Assembly: GCA_963972425.1 (NCBI GenBank)
Contig: CAXAUF010000006.1
Coordinates: 43,423 to 107,422, forward strand
Origin: Algorimicrobium sp002414705
GTDB lineage: Bacteria; Bacteroidota; Bacteroidia; Flavobacteriales; Flavobacteriaceae
Length of the DNA: 64,000 bases
Direction: 5' to 3'
Shown here: piece by piece, positions 43,575-53,240 of the stretch
How the letters are laid out: each line of letters starts with the position of its first letter
Numbering within the stretch: the first letter of the stretch is position 1
Notes under the pieces: model-generated
What the model was told of the DNA's origin: nothing
Databases searched by the model: none
The model's input: only the letters and a program-made list of their open reading frames with translations
Made by a program: the position numbers and the translations under genes

Positions 43575-45333
43575 AACAGATAATAAATTACTAGACACCA
43601 ATCTCCTTAAAAAGCTTGTAAAGTTCATGAAACCTTACAATACTGTTTTTATAGGTGTTCTATTTGTGGTTATTTTACTTGCGCTTTTAAGTGCTGCAAG
43701 ACCCTATATTTTAAAATTAGCTATAGATGAAAATATAGCAACGAAAACCTTGGAAGGATTTCTACCTTATATACTATTAATGGCTGGCTTATTACTTTTT
43801 GAAGTTATTAGTCAATTACTTTTTATTTTCTATGCCAGTTGGTTAGGGCAAACGGTTGTAAAAGATATTCGAGTAACCTTGTTTAACCACATGCTTCGTT
43901 TTAAAATGAAGTATTATGATAATTCTTCAGTAGGTGTTTTAATCACCAGAGCTGTTACAGATATGGAGCGGATTGCTGCTATTTTTGGCGAAGGTTTATT
44001 TATGATTTTCCGAGACTTGTTAACCATGTTAGTCGTTTCGGGTATTATGATTTATATGAATTGGCAGTTAAGTATTATTGTGTTTTTAATGCTGCCGTTG
44101 GTTTTGTATGCCACACGAATTTTTCAGAAGTATATGAAAAAAGCGTTTGAGGAAGTACGAACCGAAGTTTCCAACTTAAATTCCTTTGTCCAAGAACGTG
44201 TTACTGGAATGAAAATTTTACAGCTGTTTACACGTGAAGATACCGAATATAAAAACTTTGTTGAAATTAACGAACGTCATAAAAAAGGGTGGTTAAAAAC
44301 GGTTTGGTATAACTCTATATTTTTTCCAATTGCCGAATTATCATCATCCATAACTATTGGTTTAATTGCTTGGTATGGTGGATTAAATGCGGTTGTAGAT
44401 GATACTGCAACTCTAGGAGATTTAACGGCATTTATCATGATGATACCTATGTTGTTTAGACCTTTAAGACAAATAGCTGATAAGTTTAATACCCTTCAAA
44501 TGGGAATGGTTGCTGCTAATCGTGTTTTTAAAGTTTTAGAAACGACATCTCAAATTGATGACACAGGAACACAAGTAGCTGGACATTTTAAAGGCGATAT
44601 CCAATTTAAAAATGTGCATTTTAGCTATGTTACAGACGAAGACGTGTTAAAAGGTATTTCATTAAACGTTAAAGCAGGTGATACTATCGCTATTGTTGGA
44701 GCAACAGGAGCTGGGAAATCCACCATTATTAATTTATTAAATCGTTTTTACGAAATTAATAAAGGTATTATACAAGTTGATGGTGTTGATATTAAAGAGT
44801 TTACATTAGCCTCATTAAGGCAGCAAATTGCAGTAGTTTTACAGGATGTATTTTTGTTTGCTGATACTATTTTAAGCAATATTACCTTAAATAATCCAAG
44901 TATTACTGAAGCAGATGTTATTGAGGCTGCTAAAGCCATTGGTATTCATGACTTTATTATGACCTTGCCCAATGGATATCATTATAATGTAAAAGAACGT
45001 GGTGCCATGTTATCTTCCGGACAACGTCAACTTATTTCTTTTTTACGTGCTTATGTAACTAATCCGAGTATTTTGGTGTTGGATGAAGCCACTTCGTCTG
45101 TCGATTCGTATTCCGAACAATTAATTCAGAATGCAACCGATAAAATTACAAAAAACAGAACATCTATTGTTATTGCACATCGTTTGGCAACCATTAAAAA
45201 GGCCGATCAAATTATTGTTATGGATGCTGGAAAAATAGTAGAGCAAGGCACACATACCGAACTTCTGAAAAAAGAAAATGGCTACTACAAAAATTTACAC
45301 GATGTACAATTTGTATCGGAAGAGGTTGCTTAA
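43564..45333 (+). CDS. ABC transporter, fused permease and ATPase (MsbA/LmrA type)
   Basis: A 589-aa half-transporter. Residues 1-330 hold six transmembrane helices (ABC type-1 exporter fold). Residues about 345-585 are the nucleotide-binding domain: Walker A GATGAGKST, Q-loop VVLQDVFLF, signature LSSGQRQL, Walker B ILVLDEATSS and the H-loop IVIAHRL. It should work as a dimer and export a hydrophobic compound, lipid or peptide; the substrate is not predictable. It overlaps truA by 11 bp and converges with cdaA 5 bp away. Confidence 0.92.
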   Translation: MTTKTDNKLLDTNLLKKLVKFMKPYNTVFIGVLFVVILLALLSAARPYILKLAIDENIATKTLEGFLPYILLMAGLLLFEVISQLLFIFYASWLGQTVVKDIRVTLFNHMLRFKMKYYDNSSVGVLITRAVTDMERIAAIFGEGLFMIFRDLLTMLVVSGIMIYMNWQLSIIVFLMLPLVLYATRIFQKYMKKAFEEVRTEVSNLNSFVQERVTGMKILQLFTREDTEYKNFVEINERHKKGWLKTVWYNSIFFPIAELSSSITIGLIAWYGGLNAVVDDTATLGDLTAFIMMIPMLFRPLRQIADKFNTLQMGMVAANRVFKVLETTSQIDDTGTQVAGHFKGDIQFKNVHFSYVTDEDVLKGISLNVKAGDTIAIVGATGAGKSTIINLLNRFYEINKGIIQVDGVDIKEFTLASLRQQIAVVLQDVFLFADTILSNITLNNPSITEADVIEAAKAIGIHDFIMTLPNGYHYNVKERGAMLSSGQRQLISFLRAYVTNPSILVLDEATSSVDSYSEQLIQNATDKITKNRTSIVIAHRLATIKKADQIIVMDAGKIVEQGTHTELLKKENGYYKNLHDVQFVSEEVA

Positions 45334-45338
45334 TTTTG

Positions 45339-46124
45339 TTAATTCAAATCTTTTCTAATCATATTGGCCAATTCAACAGTGTCATTAAACATAACAAATT
45401 CACCATCTTTAAAATAGGCAATCTGTCCCGTTTCCTCACTAACTGCTAAAGCTAGTGCGTCTGTTTTTTCGGTAATTCCAACAGCAGCTCTGTGTCGTAA
45501 TCCAAATCGACTTGGTAAATTTTTATCATTATTTACGGGTAAAATAACACGGGTTGCTTTTACAATATTATTGGAAATAATGATGGCGCCATCGTGCAGC
45601 GGACTATTCTTAAAAAAGATACTTTCTATAATAGGTTGAGAGACCGTAATATTCATAGCATCTCCTGTAGTAGTTAGGAAATCTAAATTATTATTATGTT
45701 CTAAAACAATTAAAGCACCAGTTTTAGAGGAACTCATTTTATTGCAAGCGGAAATAATTATATCCACATCTGTTTCGTTTTCGGTTTCGGTTTTTAGGAA
45801 CTTAAACTGTTTGAAAAATTTTCCGCGTTTACTAAAATTAGTAGAGCCAACCATGAGTAGAAATTTTCTAATTTCCTGCTGAAAAACCACTATCAATGCA
45901 ATTAATCCAACACTCATAAATCCACCTAAAATTTTACTTAACATTTTCATTTGTAAGGTTTCAGTAACCAAAAAAATGAGGTAGATAATTACAATACCAA
46001 TAAAAATATTAATGGCAACAGTACCTTTTACTAATTTATAAACATAGTAGAGTAGTGCTGCTACAAGAACAACATCTATAATGTCTATGACCGTGAATTT
46101 TAATAAGTCTTCAAAAATTTCCAA
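45339..46124 (-). CDS. cdaA: Membrane diadenylate cyclase CdaA
   Basis: CdaA makes the second messenger c-di-AMP from two ATP. The 261-aa protein has three N-terminal hydrophobic helices (residues about 10-85) and a DAC domain with the catalytic DGA (SPLHDGAIII) and RHR (GLRHRAAVG) motifs. Both motifs are intact. The terminal gene of the folP-lipoprotein-cdaA run, it follows the lipoprotein after 34 bp. No CdaR-like gene is adjacent, which is usual outside Firmicutes. Confidence 0.93.
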   Translation of the reverse strand: MEIFEDLLKFTVIDIIDVVLVAALLYYVYKLVKGTVAINIFIGIVIIYLIFLVTETLQMKMLSKILGGFMSVGLIALIVVFQQEIRKFLLMVGSTNFSKRGKFFKQFKFLKTETENETDVDIIISACNKMSSSKTGALIVLEHNNNLDFLTTTGDAMNITVSQPIIESIFFKNSPLHDGAIIISNNIVKATRVILPVNNDKNLPSRFGLRHRAAVGITEKTDALALAVSEETGQIAYFKDGEFVMFNDTVELANMIRKDLN

Positions 46125-46158
46125 AGGCTAGTGTTTTTGTAAATGTAAGAATTTCAGA

Positions 46159-46833
46159 TTAATAAATAAATTCGTTGCTGTCAACTATTAATGCTTCGGA
46201 ATTAACTGAAACTAAAGCCGATTTTAAACTAATATAATCCTGAAAGGTCAAGGATTCAGATAAATGTAAAACCAAAGGTTTCTGTTTAAAAACGGAATCC
46301 GTTTGTAATTCAGACACCAATTCTTCTAGATTTTTGAATACTTTAGAGTTTAAAACTTTAATTTTTTTTAAAGTTTCAACTTGAAAATGGATACTGTTTT
46401 CTTTTAAAGAAGTCAACGCTTTTTGGGTTGTTTCTACTGAATCTTTTGTGTGATAATAAACTTCTGTAAAATCTAAAAACGCTAAATTTTTAATGCTTAA
46501 ATCATTACATGTAAAATAGTTTTTTGCTTCTTCATTTTTATGCATTTCGGCACCACGTTTTTTGTTTTGTAGAAATTGTATGTTAGGAATAACTTGTTTT
46601 AACGTTAAACGTTTATCTACATTTATTAACCAATTAGTGGAAATTATTAAGTTTTTTCTGTTTAATTCCACACCGTTTATAGCCGTAGAATCATAAAATA
46701 AATACGCTGGAGATACATCTAAAATTTCATGAATATTGGCATTTTTAACTTCAGGTAATAGAATAACCTTATCAGAACTACAGGCAACAGTCATGATAAA
46801 TAATACAGGAATTAAAAATTTAAAATATTTCAT
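46159..46833 (-). CDS. Conserved lipoprotein between folP and cdaA
   Basis: A 224-aa protein with a lipoprotein signal peptide (lipobox TVAC at residues 15-18). The rest is mixed alpha/beta with segments such as NLIISTNWLINVDKRL and QKPLVLHLSES. I recognise no domain. It starts 6 bp after folP ends and precedes cdaA, so the three are probably one operon. A role linked to c-di-AMP or folate is only an inference from position. Confidence 0.75.
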   Translation of the reverse strand: MKYFKFLIPVLFIMTVACSSDKVILLPEVKNANIHEILDVSPAYLFYDSTAINGVELNRKNLIISTNWLINVDKRLTLKQVIPNIQFLQNKKRGAEMHKNEEAKNYFTCNDLSIKNLAFLDFTEVYYHTKDSVETTQKALTSLKENSIHFQVETLKKIKVLNSKVFKNLEELVSELQTDSVFKQKPLVLHLSESLTFQDYISLKSALVSVNSEALIVDSNEFIY

Positions 46834-46839
46834 AGGTAA

Positions 46840-47661
46840 TTAGTTCATTTCGTTAGTTAGTTTAATACACTCCATGGCTTCTTTTACATCATGAACCCGA
46901 AGAATATTTGCGCCTTTTTGTAGTGCAATTGTGTTTAAAACTGTAGTGCCATTTAAAGCGTTGTTTGGCGTGTTTTGTAATGTTTTGTATATCATAGATT
47001 TTCTTGAAACACCAACCAATAGCAGTTTTTTAAGTATTTTAAATTGTTCTAAATGTTTTAAAATCTCGAAGTTTTGTTCACGAGTCTTGGCAAATCCGAA
47101 GCCAGGATCGATAATAATATCTGTAATATGATGTTTTTTTGCTTCAAATAAACGTTCGGAAAAATAAAACAATATATCTTTTAAAAGCGACTCGTATTCC
47201 GTAAGATTTTGCATAGTTTGTGGTGTGCCACGCATGTGCATCATGATATAAGGAACGTGTAATTGTCCAACAGTTTCTAACATGTTCTCATCTAACTTTC
47301 CAGCTGAAATATCATTAATCATAGCCGCTCCAGCCAAAACACTTACTTTAGCAACTCGGCTTCTAAAGGTGTCTACGGATAGAATAATGTCTGGAAATTC
47401 AGTAATAATGGCCTGAATAATGGGAATAATCCTATTCATTTCTTCCGCTTCACTAACAAAACTAGCATTTGGTTTTGAGCTATATGCGCCAACATCAATA
47501 AAGGTAGCGCCTTGTTTTAACATAGTTTCTACTTGTAGTAGCACATCATTTGTGTTTTTATACTTGCCACCATCAAAAAATGAATCAGGGGTTAAATTTA
47601 GGATTCCCATAACTTTAGGTAATGATAAATCAATGAGGTTTCCTTTACAATTTATGGTCAT
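46840..47661 (-). CDS. folP: Dihydropteroate synthase FolP
   Basis: FolP joins p-aminobenzoate to dihydropterin pyrophosphate in folate synthesis. The 273-aa TIM barrel has the N-terminal signature MGILNLTPDSFFDGGKY, DVGAYSSKPNA, SVDTFRS, INDISAG, the DPGFGFAKT loop and the late GVSRKSMI. Start and length are normal. It heads the minus-strand run with the lipoprotein and cdaA, and is divergent from the DUF1599 gene. Confidence 0.95.
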   Translation of the reverse strand: MTINCKGNLIDLSLPKVMGILNLTPDSFFDGGKYKNTNDVLLQVETMLKQGATFIDVGAYSSKPNASFVSEAEEMNRIIPIIQAIITEFPDIILSVDTFRSRVAKVSVLAGAAMINDISAGKLDENMLETVGQLHVPYIMMHMRGTPQTMQNLTEYESLLKDILFYFSERLFEAKKHHITDIIIDPGFGFAKTREQNFEILKHLEQFKILKKLLLVGVSRKSMIYKTLQNTPNNALNGTTVLNTIALQKGANILRVHDVKEAMECIKLTNEMN

Positions 47662-47849
47662 AATATGCTGTCTGGTTTGTAATTCGAAATGTGTATCTTT
47701 CAGCAGTCAATCAAAATTTAATTTTGATAACTATCTGTACAAAGTTAAGATAGTAAGACTAAAATCGTTGGGTATTTATATCAAAATAAAAACAATCACT
47801 ATTCAACTTTGAACTTTAAACAATTTAAGCGAAATTTACGCAAAATTCA

Positions 47850-48404
47850 ATGAAACAGATGCCAAATACATCACAAGAATATGATGCTGTAATTTCTATT
47901 TGCAGAAACCTTTTCGAGAAAAAAATGTCGGATTATGGCAGTGCATGGCGTATTTTACGTTTACCATCATTAACCGATCAGATTTTTATTAAAGCCCAAC
48001 GCATTCGCGGTTTACAACAAAATGCGGTTCAGAAAGTAGATGAAGGTGAAATAAGCGAGTTTATAGGCATTATAAACTACTGCGTCATGGCACTTATTCA
48101 AATAGAAAAAGGTGTTGTTGAACAACCCGATTTAAATACAGAAGAAGCAACAAAACTATATACTAAAAAAGTAACCATAACCAAACAACTCATGATGGAT
48201 AAAAATCATGATTATGGCGAAGCTTGGCGAGATATGCGTGTGAGTAGTTTAACCGATTTAATTTTACAAAAATTATTACGTGTAAAACAAATTGAAGATA
48301 ACCAAGGTAAAACATTAGTAAGTGAAGGTATTGATGCTAATTATCAGGATATGATTAATTATGCTGTTTTTGCTTTAATTCACCTTGAAGCTGCAAGTAA
48401 ATAG
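47850..48404 (+). CDS. Tandem DUF1599-domain protein
   Basis: A 184-aa protein built of two similar halves. Half one has KKMSDYGSAWRILRLPSLTDQ and FIGIINYCVMALIQ (residues about 20-85). Half two has KNHDYGEAWRDMRVSSLTDLI and YQDMINYAVFALIH (residues about 118-180). Both are DUF1599 units, which resemble nucleotide-modification or MazG-like helical folds, but no activity is known. It opens the plus-strand run that leads to tpiA. Confidence 0.88.
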   Translation: MKQMPNTSQEYDAVISICRNLFEKKMSDYGSAWRILRLPSLTDQIFIKAQRIRGLQQNAVQKVDEGEISEFIGIINYCVMALIQIEKGVVEQPDLNTEEATKLYTKKVTITKQLMMDKNHDYGEAWRDMRVSSLTDLILQKLLRVKQIEDNQGKTLVSEGIDANYQDMINYAVFALIHLEAASK

Positions 48405-48540
48405 TATTTTAAAGGCTTTGTTAAAAGACATGCTTTCAGGAATTATATATAAATTAAAATAATGTAATCAATTCGTATAAAATCAAATCCTTTTTTATTG
48501 GATTTTTGTTTCTTCGAATTTGGACTTTAAAACTTTTATT

Positions 48541-49638
48541 ATGAAACAAATTGTCGCAGTAAGTAGAATATTCGTTGGGATATTATTTATCATTTCAGGA
48601 TTTATTAAATTAAATGATCCATTAGGTTTTTCTTATAAGTTGCAAGAATATTTTAGTGCAGACGTTTTAAATATCCCTTTTTTGGAGCCTTATGCGCTAA
48701 TAATTTCCATATTAGTAGTTGTTTTTGAAGTGGTTTTAGGTGTTTTTCTTCTCATAGGTTACAAACCTAAATTTACAGTTTATAGCTTATTAGCTATGAT
48801 TGTTTTCTTTACCTTTTTAACCTTTTATTCAGCCTATTTTGATAAAGTAAAAGACTGCGGTTGTTTTGGTGATGCCTTGAAATTAACACCATGGGAAAGT
48901 TTTACTAAAGATATAATATTACTGTTCTTTATTTTAATTTTATGGGCAGGTATTAAACATATTAAGCCGCTTTTTGGCAGACAAGTGGTTACAACAGCCA
49001 TTGCCTTGTTAAGTTTTCTGGCATCCTTATCTTTTGCGTATTATGTATTAATGCATTTGCCAGCAATAGATTTTAGAGCCTATAAAGTTGGCGCAAATAT
49101 TGAGGAAGGTATGACGATTCCTGATGATGCACCAAAACCAATTCAGGAATTTACATGGACATTTAAAGTTAATGGAGCTGAACAAATTTTTGTTACAGAC
49201 GGAAGTTACCCAACGGTAGATGGAGAATATGTAGGTGTAGAATCTAAAGTTATTGACCCTGGTTATGAACCATCAGTTGTGGATTTTTCAATAGAAACTG
49301 AAGATGAAAATTTAACAGAATACTTCTTAAATGAAGACAAACTCATCATGATTATTATGTATAATTTGGCAACAGCAGAACCAGATGGTGTGGCAAAATT
49401 AAAGACTTTTTCGGACGAAGCTTTAAAAAATGGCTATACTGTTATTGGTTTATCGGCTTCTGGTGGAGATGAGAAAGCACAATTTAAAGCAGCACATAAA
49501 TTAAATTTCGATTTTTATTTATGTGATGAAAAAGCACTTAAAACTGTGGTTAGAGCCAGTCCTGGAATTGTGAAATTGAAAAAAGGAACTGTTGTTCAAA
49601 AAGCGCATTGGAATGATATTGAAAATATCAAGCTTTAA
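48541..49638 (+). CDS. BT_3928-family membrane protein (DoxX/MauE-like N-terminus)
   Basis: A 365-aa protein. The ATG at 48541 is preferred to a TTG at 48520. The first 150 residues form four or five transmembrane helices with GLIxxDPLGFSYK-like (GFIKLNDPLGFSYKLQEY) and VKDCGCFGDALKLTPWES, the Cys pair of MauE/DoxX-type proteins. Residues 180-365 are a soluble domain resembling a thioredoxin-like fold (GYTVIGLSASGGDE) but without a CxxC. Its function is unknown; a redox role is possible. Confidence 0.8.
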   Translation: MKQIVAVSRIFVGILFIISGFIKLNDPLGFSYKLQEYFSADVLNIPFLEPYALIISILVVVFEVVLGVFLLIGYKPKFTVYSLLAMIVFFTFLTFYSAYFDKVKDCGCFGDALKLTPWESFTKDIILLFFILILWAGIKHIKPLFGRQVVTTAIALLSFLASLSFAYYVLMHLPAIDFRAYKVGANIEEGMTIPDDAPKPIQEFTWTFKVNGAEQIFVTDGSYPTVDGEYVGVESKVIDPGYEPSVVDFSIETEDENLTEYFLNEDKLIMIIMYNLATAEPDGVAKLKTFSDEALKNGYTVIGLSASGGDEKAQFKAAHKLNFDFYLCDEKALKTVVRASPGIVKLKKGTVVQKAHWNDIENIKL

Positions 49639-49697
49639 TTTCATCCATCTATAACTAAAGATATTAACATCTGATAAGCTATCTATTACATAAAATC

Positions 49698-50747
49698 ATG
49701 TATGCCTTGCTAACACTTTTCGGAGTGGTAACGGTTATATTTTTGTTGTTTAATGTCTTGCCAGGTGATCCTGCTAAAATGATGCTTGGACAGAATCAAT
49801 CGGCAGAACAAGTTGAGGTTGTCCGACAGAAATATGGTTTTGATAAACCCAAAACAACCCAGTATTTTTATTATCTAAACGATTTATTGCCTATATCATT
49901 TCACTCTAAAAAAGAAACAGATTACACCTTTTTGAGACACGGAAAATATACGGCAATACCTTTGTTTTCAATAAATAATACGACCACTGTTTTAAAGTTT
50001 CCCTATTTACGGGAATCGTTTACCAAGCAAGGTAAACGCGTTTCCGAGGTTATTGGAGAAACCTTGCCAAATACAGCTATATTAGCTATTTCTGCTATTG
50101 CCATTGCGTTATTTATTGGACTCATTTTAGGTGTCATTTCTGCTATTTATAAAGATACGTGGTTGGATAAATTTATTCAAATTGTGAGTACGGTTGGTAT
50201 GAGTGTGCCATCATTTTTTAGTGCCATTTTATTTGCTTGGTTTTTTGGATTTGTATTACACGAATACACAAATCTGGAAATGACGGGTAGTCTTTACGAG
50301 TTGGATGATTATGGTGAGTCCATGTATATTCAGTGGAAAAACTTAATTCTTCCAGCCATTGTATTAGGAATTCGGCCATTGGCTGTGGTAATCCAACTCA
50401 TGCGAAATTCCTTGTTGGAAGTCTATAACCAAGACTTTATCCGCACAGCCAGAGCAAAAGGATTAAGTGAGTACCAAATTATAAGAAAACATGCTGTTAA
50501 AAACGCATTGAATCCTGTGGTTACAGCAATTTCCGGATGGTTTGCTTCTATGTTAGCAGGAGCCGTTTTTGTGGAATATATTTTTGGATGGAATGGTCTT
50601 GGAAAAGAAATAGTTAACGCTTTAAACACATTAGACTTACCGGTTATTATGGGTTCTGTGTTAATCATTGCGGTAATTTTCATAATTATCAATATTTTTG
50701 TAGATATTATTTATACGTGGTTGGACCCGAAGGTTAGTCTTCAGTAG
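49698..50747 (+). CDS. ABC transporter permease, DppB/OppB type
   Basis: A 349-aa inner-membrane permease with the BPD_transp_1 fold, about six helices. The N-terminus LFNVLPGDPAKMMLGQNQS is typical of dipeptide/oligopeptide permeases. The EAA-like loop is RTARAKGLSEYQIIRKHAVK (residues about 249-268). No partner permease, ATPase or binding protein is next to it, so the rest of the importer must be elsewhere. It has a soluble insertion at residues 60-115. Confidence 0.88.
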   Translation: MYALLTLFGVVTVIFLLFNVLPGDPAKMMLGQNQSAEQVEVVRQKYGFDKPKTTQYFYYLNDLLPISFHSKKETDYTFLRHGKYTAIPLFSINNTTTVLKFPYLRESFTKQGKRVSEVIGETLPNTAILAISAIAIALFIGLILGVISAIYKDTWLDKFIQIVSTVGMSVPSFFSAILFAWFFGFVLHEYTNLEMTGSLYELDDYGESMYIQWKNLILPAIVLGIRPLAVVIQLMRNSLLEVYNQDFIRTARAKGLSEYQIIRKHAVKNALNPVVTAISGWFASMLAGAVFVEYIFGWNGLGKEIVNALNTLDLPVIMGSVLIIAVIFIIINIFVDIIYTWLDPKVSLQ

Positions 50748-50853
50748 TCAGTCCTCTGCATGCATTAAGTAGTTTGTAATCATGAATTCGCGGTCTTCAA
50801 TTCAAATTAAGTGAAGATTTTATAAATAATTAAATTTTAACTTTAAATAAAAG

Positions 50854-50881
50854 TTCCTTCGTTTTGGGAAGGTTAGGATGG
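50854..50881 (+). repeat. REP-like element abutting the tpiA start codon
   Basis: TTCCTTCGTTTTGGGAAGG followed by TTAGGATGG, the same plan as 42208-42238. It ends 2 bp before the tpiA ATG at 50884. Confidence 0.65.
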
Positions 50882-50883
50882 TA

Positions 50884-51633
50884 ATGAGAAAACAAATAGT
50901 CGCAGGAAACTGGAAAATGAATAATGATTTAGCAATGACTGAATCATTAATCACCGAATTAAAAAAAAGAATTAAAACATCCGAAGCAGAAATGATGATT
51001 GCGCCAGCATTTACCAATCTCTGGCATGCTTTTGAAGCGCTTAGACAATCAGATATTGAAGTTGTTGCACAAAATATGCATTTTGCAGAAAGTGGTGCTT
51101 ATACAGGAGAAGTAAGTGCAGATATGCTAAAAAGTATTGGGATACAAACGGTTATTTTAGGCCATAGTGAACGTCGTGCATATTTTCATGAAACGGACGA
51201 ATTATTGGCTAAAAAAGTAAACACAGCTTTAAAAAACAAAATGCGAGTTATTTTTTGTTTTGGTGAAGAATTAGCAGATAGAAAGTCTAATAATCATGAA
51301 GCCGTTGTTAAAAACCAAGTAACGAATGCACTGTTTCATTTGGATGCAGATGCTTTCAAAAATATAGTTTTAGCCTATGAGCCAGTTTGGGCTATTGGAA
51401 CTGGTGAAACAGCTAGTCCAGAGCAAGCGCAAGATATGCATGCATTTATAAGAAAAACGTTAGTAAGTAAATATGGTCAGCAAGTAGCCAATTCTGTGTC
51501 TATATTATATGGTGGAAGTGTAAAACCAAATAATGCACAAGAAATATTTTCCAAACCAGATGTAGATGGTGGATTAATTGGAGGCGCAGCTTTAAATGCT
51601 GAAGATTTCATGGCTATTGTTAATGCGTTTTAA
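50884..51633 (+). CDS. tpiA: Triose-phosphate isomerase
   Basis: TpiA interconverts dihydroxyacetone phosphate and glyceraldehyde 3-phosphate. The 249-aa TIM barrel starts MRKQIVAGNWKMN, with the catalytic Lys. The active-site His is in LGHSERR and the catalytic Glu in AYEPVWAIGTG. The phosphate loop is LYGGSVKP and GGLIGGAAL. The ATG at 50884 is used; an ATG six bases upstream lies in a REP-like element. It is followed after 13 bp by prmA. Confidence 0.95.
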   Translation: MRKQIVAGNWKMNNDLAMTESLITELKKRIKTSEAEMMIAPAFTNLWHAFEALRQSDIEVVAQNMHFAESGAYTGEVSADMLKSIGIQTVILGHSERRAYFHETDELLAKKVNTALKNKMRVIFCFGEELADRKSNNHEAVVKNQVTNALFHLDADAFKNIVLAYEPVWAIGTGETASPEQAQDMHAFIRKTLVSKYGQQVANSVSILYGGSVKPNNAQEIFSKPDVDGGLIGGAALNAEDFMAIVNAF

Positions 51634-51646
51634 GTCAAAAAAAAAT

Positions 51647-52486
51647 ATGTCAAATACAATTTATATTGGTTACGATTTTGTAGTAACACCATTACAGCCA
51701 GCTGTTGAGATTTTAATAGCCGAACTTGGCTATGCAGGTTTTGAAAGTTTTGTAGAAACCGAAACTGGCATGACTGCTTATATTCAGAAAGAGGAATGGA
51801 ACGAGAATATTTTAGAAGATATTCAGATTTTGAAATCTGATGAATTTGAAATCACCTACGAGTTCAACGAAATAGAACAAGTGAATTGGAATGCCGAATG
51901 GGAGCGGAATTTTAATCCCATAATTGTGGATGATATTTGTGCTGTTCGTGCGCCTTTTCATGAAAAATTTAATACAGAATACGATATTATTATCGAACCA
52001 AAAATGAGTTTTGGAACTGGGCACCATGAAACCACACACATGATGATCCAGCATATTTTAAAAAACGTTTTTACTAATAAGACTGTTTTAGATATGGGTT
52101 GTGGAACTGGTGTTTTGGCAATTCTAGCGGAAATGAAAGGTGCCAAAACGTTGGATGCTATTGATATTGATAATTGGTGTTATTTAAATAGTGTTGAAAA
52201 TGTAGAGCGTAATAACTGTCATCATATTTCTGTTTATGAAGGTGATGTTAGTTTGCTAAAAGATAAAACCTACGATATTATTATTGCAAATATTAACCGA
52301 AACATTTTACTTCAAGATATTCCAGTATATGCTACTTGCTTGAATGCTAAAGGGTTATTGTTTTTAAGTGGGTTTTATTTTGATGATATTCCAGCTATTG
52401 AAGAAATTTGTAATAAAATGAACCTAAAACGCGTTGATACATTGCAACGTAATGACTGGGTTGCCCTTAAATTTGAAAAAGAATAA
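51647..52486 (+). CDS. prmA: Ribosomal protein L11 methyltransferase PrmA
   Basis: PrmA trimethylates ribosomal protein L11. The 279-aa protein has an N-terminal L11-binding domain (residues 1-95) and a SAM-dependent methyltransferase domain with motif I DMGCGTGVLAILA, IIANINRN as motif IV, and the PKMSFGTGHHETT segment specific to PrmA. The start MSNTIYIGYDF is preferred to an ATG overlapping tpiA by 38 bp. It is encoded directly after tpiA. Confidence 0.93.
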   Translation: MSNTIYIGYDFVVTPLQPAVEILIAELGYAGFESFVETETGMTAYIQKEEWNENILEDIQILKSDEFEITYEFNEIEQVNWNAEWERNFNPIIVDDICAVRAPFHEKFNTEYDIIIEPKMSFGTGHHETTHMMIQHILKNVFTNKTVLDMGCGTGVLAILAEMKGAKTLDAIDIDNWCYLNSVENVERNNCHHISVYEGDVSLLKDKTYDIIIANINRNILLQDIPVYATCLNAKGLLFLSGFYFDDIPAIEEICNKMNLKRVDTLQRNDWVALKFEKE

Positions 52487-52530
52487 ACGTTAGTTTAAAG
52501 CCATTTTAAAAAGCGCTAAAATTAAAAAGT

Positions 52531-52806
52531 ATGAGTACCAAAGAACAAACATTAGAAGAAGTTCTTCTTAAGGAAGAGGTTTTAAAAGAAAACGAAATTA
52601 TTCTTTATAATGACGATGTTAATACATTTGATCATGTTATCAATACCTTAATTTATGCTTGCGATCATACTCCAGAACAAGCAGAACAATGTTCTATTTT
52701 AGTCCATTATAAAGGAAAATGTACTGTTAAAACAGGTTCTATTAAAGATTTAGAACCACGATGCTCCATGCTTCTGGAAGCTGGCTTAAGTGCCGAGTTA
52801 ATATAA
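52531..52806 (+). CDS. clpS: ATP-dependent Clp protease adaptor ClpS
   Basis: ClpS delivers N-end-rule substrates to ClpAP. The 91-aa protein has an extended acidic N-terminus (residues 1-22) and the core IILYNDDVNTFDHVI, ACDHTPEQAEQC and AGLSAELI, with the Asn-Asp pair and Asp that bind the substrate amino terminus. It closes the tpiA-prmA-clpS run, 44 bp after prmA. Confidence 0.95.
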   Translation: MSTKEQTLEEVLLKEEVLKENEIILYNDDVNTFDHVINTLIYACDHTPEQAEQCSILVHYKGKCTVKTGSIKDLEPRCSMLLEAGLSAELI

Positions 52807-53240
52807 AAAAAAGGCACCTAACTTTAATTAGGCGCCTAATTTAAAGGACATCATTAAAATTGCTGATACTCCTCCGATTAATAGCATTATAAAGATTGAT
52901 AATTATTAGTTAATAATCTATGATATTTGTCAGTCTCCTAAAATTAATTGATGTAACGTAATATTTATAATCACATCTTTATTGTTTTTACCCATTCTAT
53001 ATTTTTAGCAGTCCATTCTTCTGCATATTTCCAGTTAATTACTACTTCTTTTCCTAAAGTAGCAAAAGTTTGAGACAATTTGATAATTCTACTTTTAACT
53101 GATTGGTGGTTTTATGAAAATCAAAGTGTTTTTAAGTCCTGATGGATTTCAAGATATTGATTTGTAAATGTTTAATAACTGATTTAAATCATATGTAAAA
53201 TAGTTTAAAAGCCTTAAATTGAAGTGTAACTGCATTTTTT
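52807..53240. other. Gene-poor boundary between core and decayed accessory DNA
   Basis: It begins with a hairpin (52812-52837). The rest has only short frames. On the minus strand, 52970-53100 reads as a run without stops (TFATLGKEVVINWKY and more) that may be a gene remnant, but I recognise no family. Confidence 0.5.
52812..52837 (+). terminator. Likely terminator after clpS
   Basis: AGGCACCTAA and TTAGGCGCCT arms (one mismatch), a 6-nt loop, then AATTT. The T-run is weak. Confidence 0.55.

Noticed and set aside
52828..52887. Minus-strand 19-codon hydrophobic frame next to clpS
   Set aside because: Too short to support, and its end coincides with the clpS hairpin.
52970..53100. Minus-strand remnant resembling SiaC/DUF1987
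   Set aside because: It shares only a GKEVVINWKY-like strand with that family, and no characteristic acidic motif follows. I left it unassigned.
53114..53167. 18-codon ATG frame (MKIKVFLSPDGFQDIDL)
   Set aside because: No signal, no neighbour relation and no family recognised.
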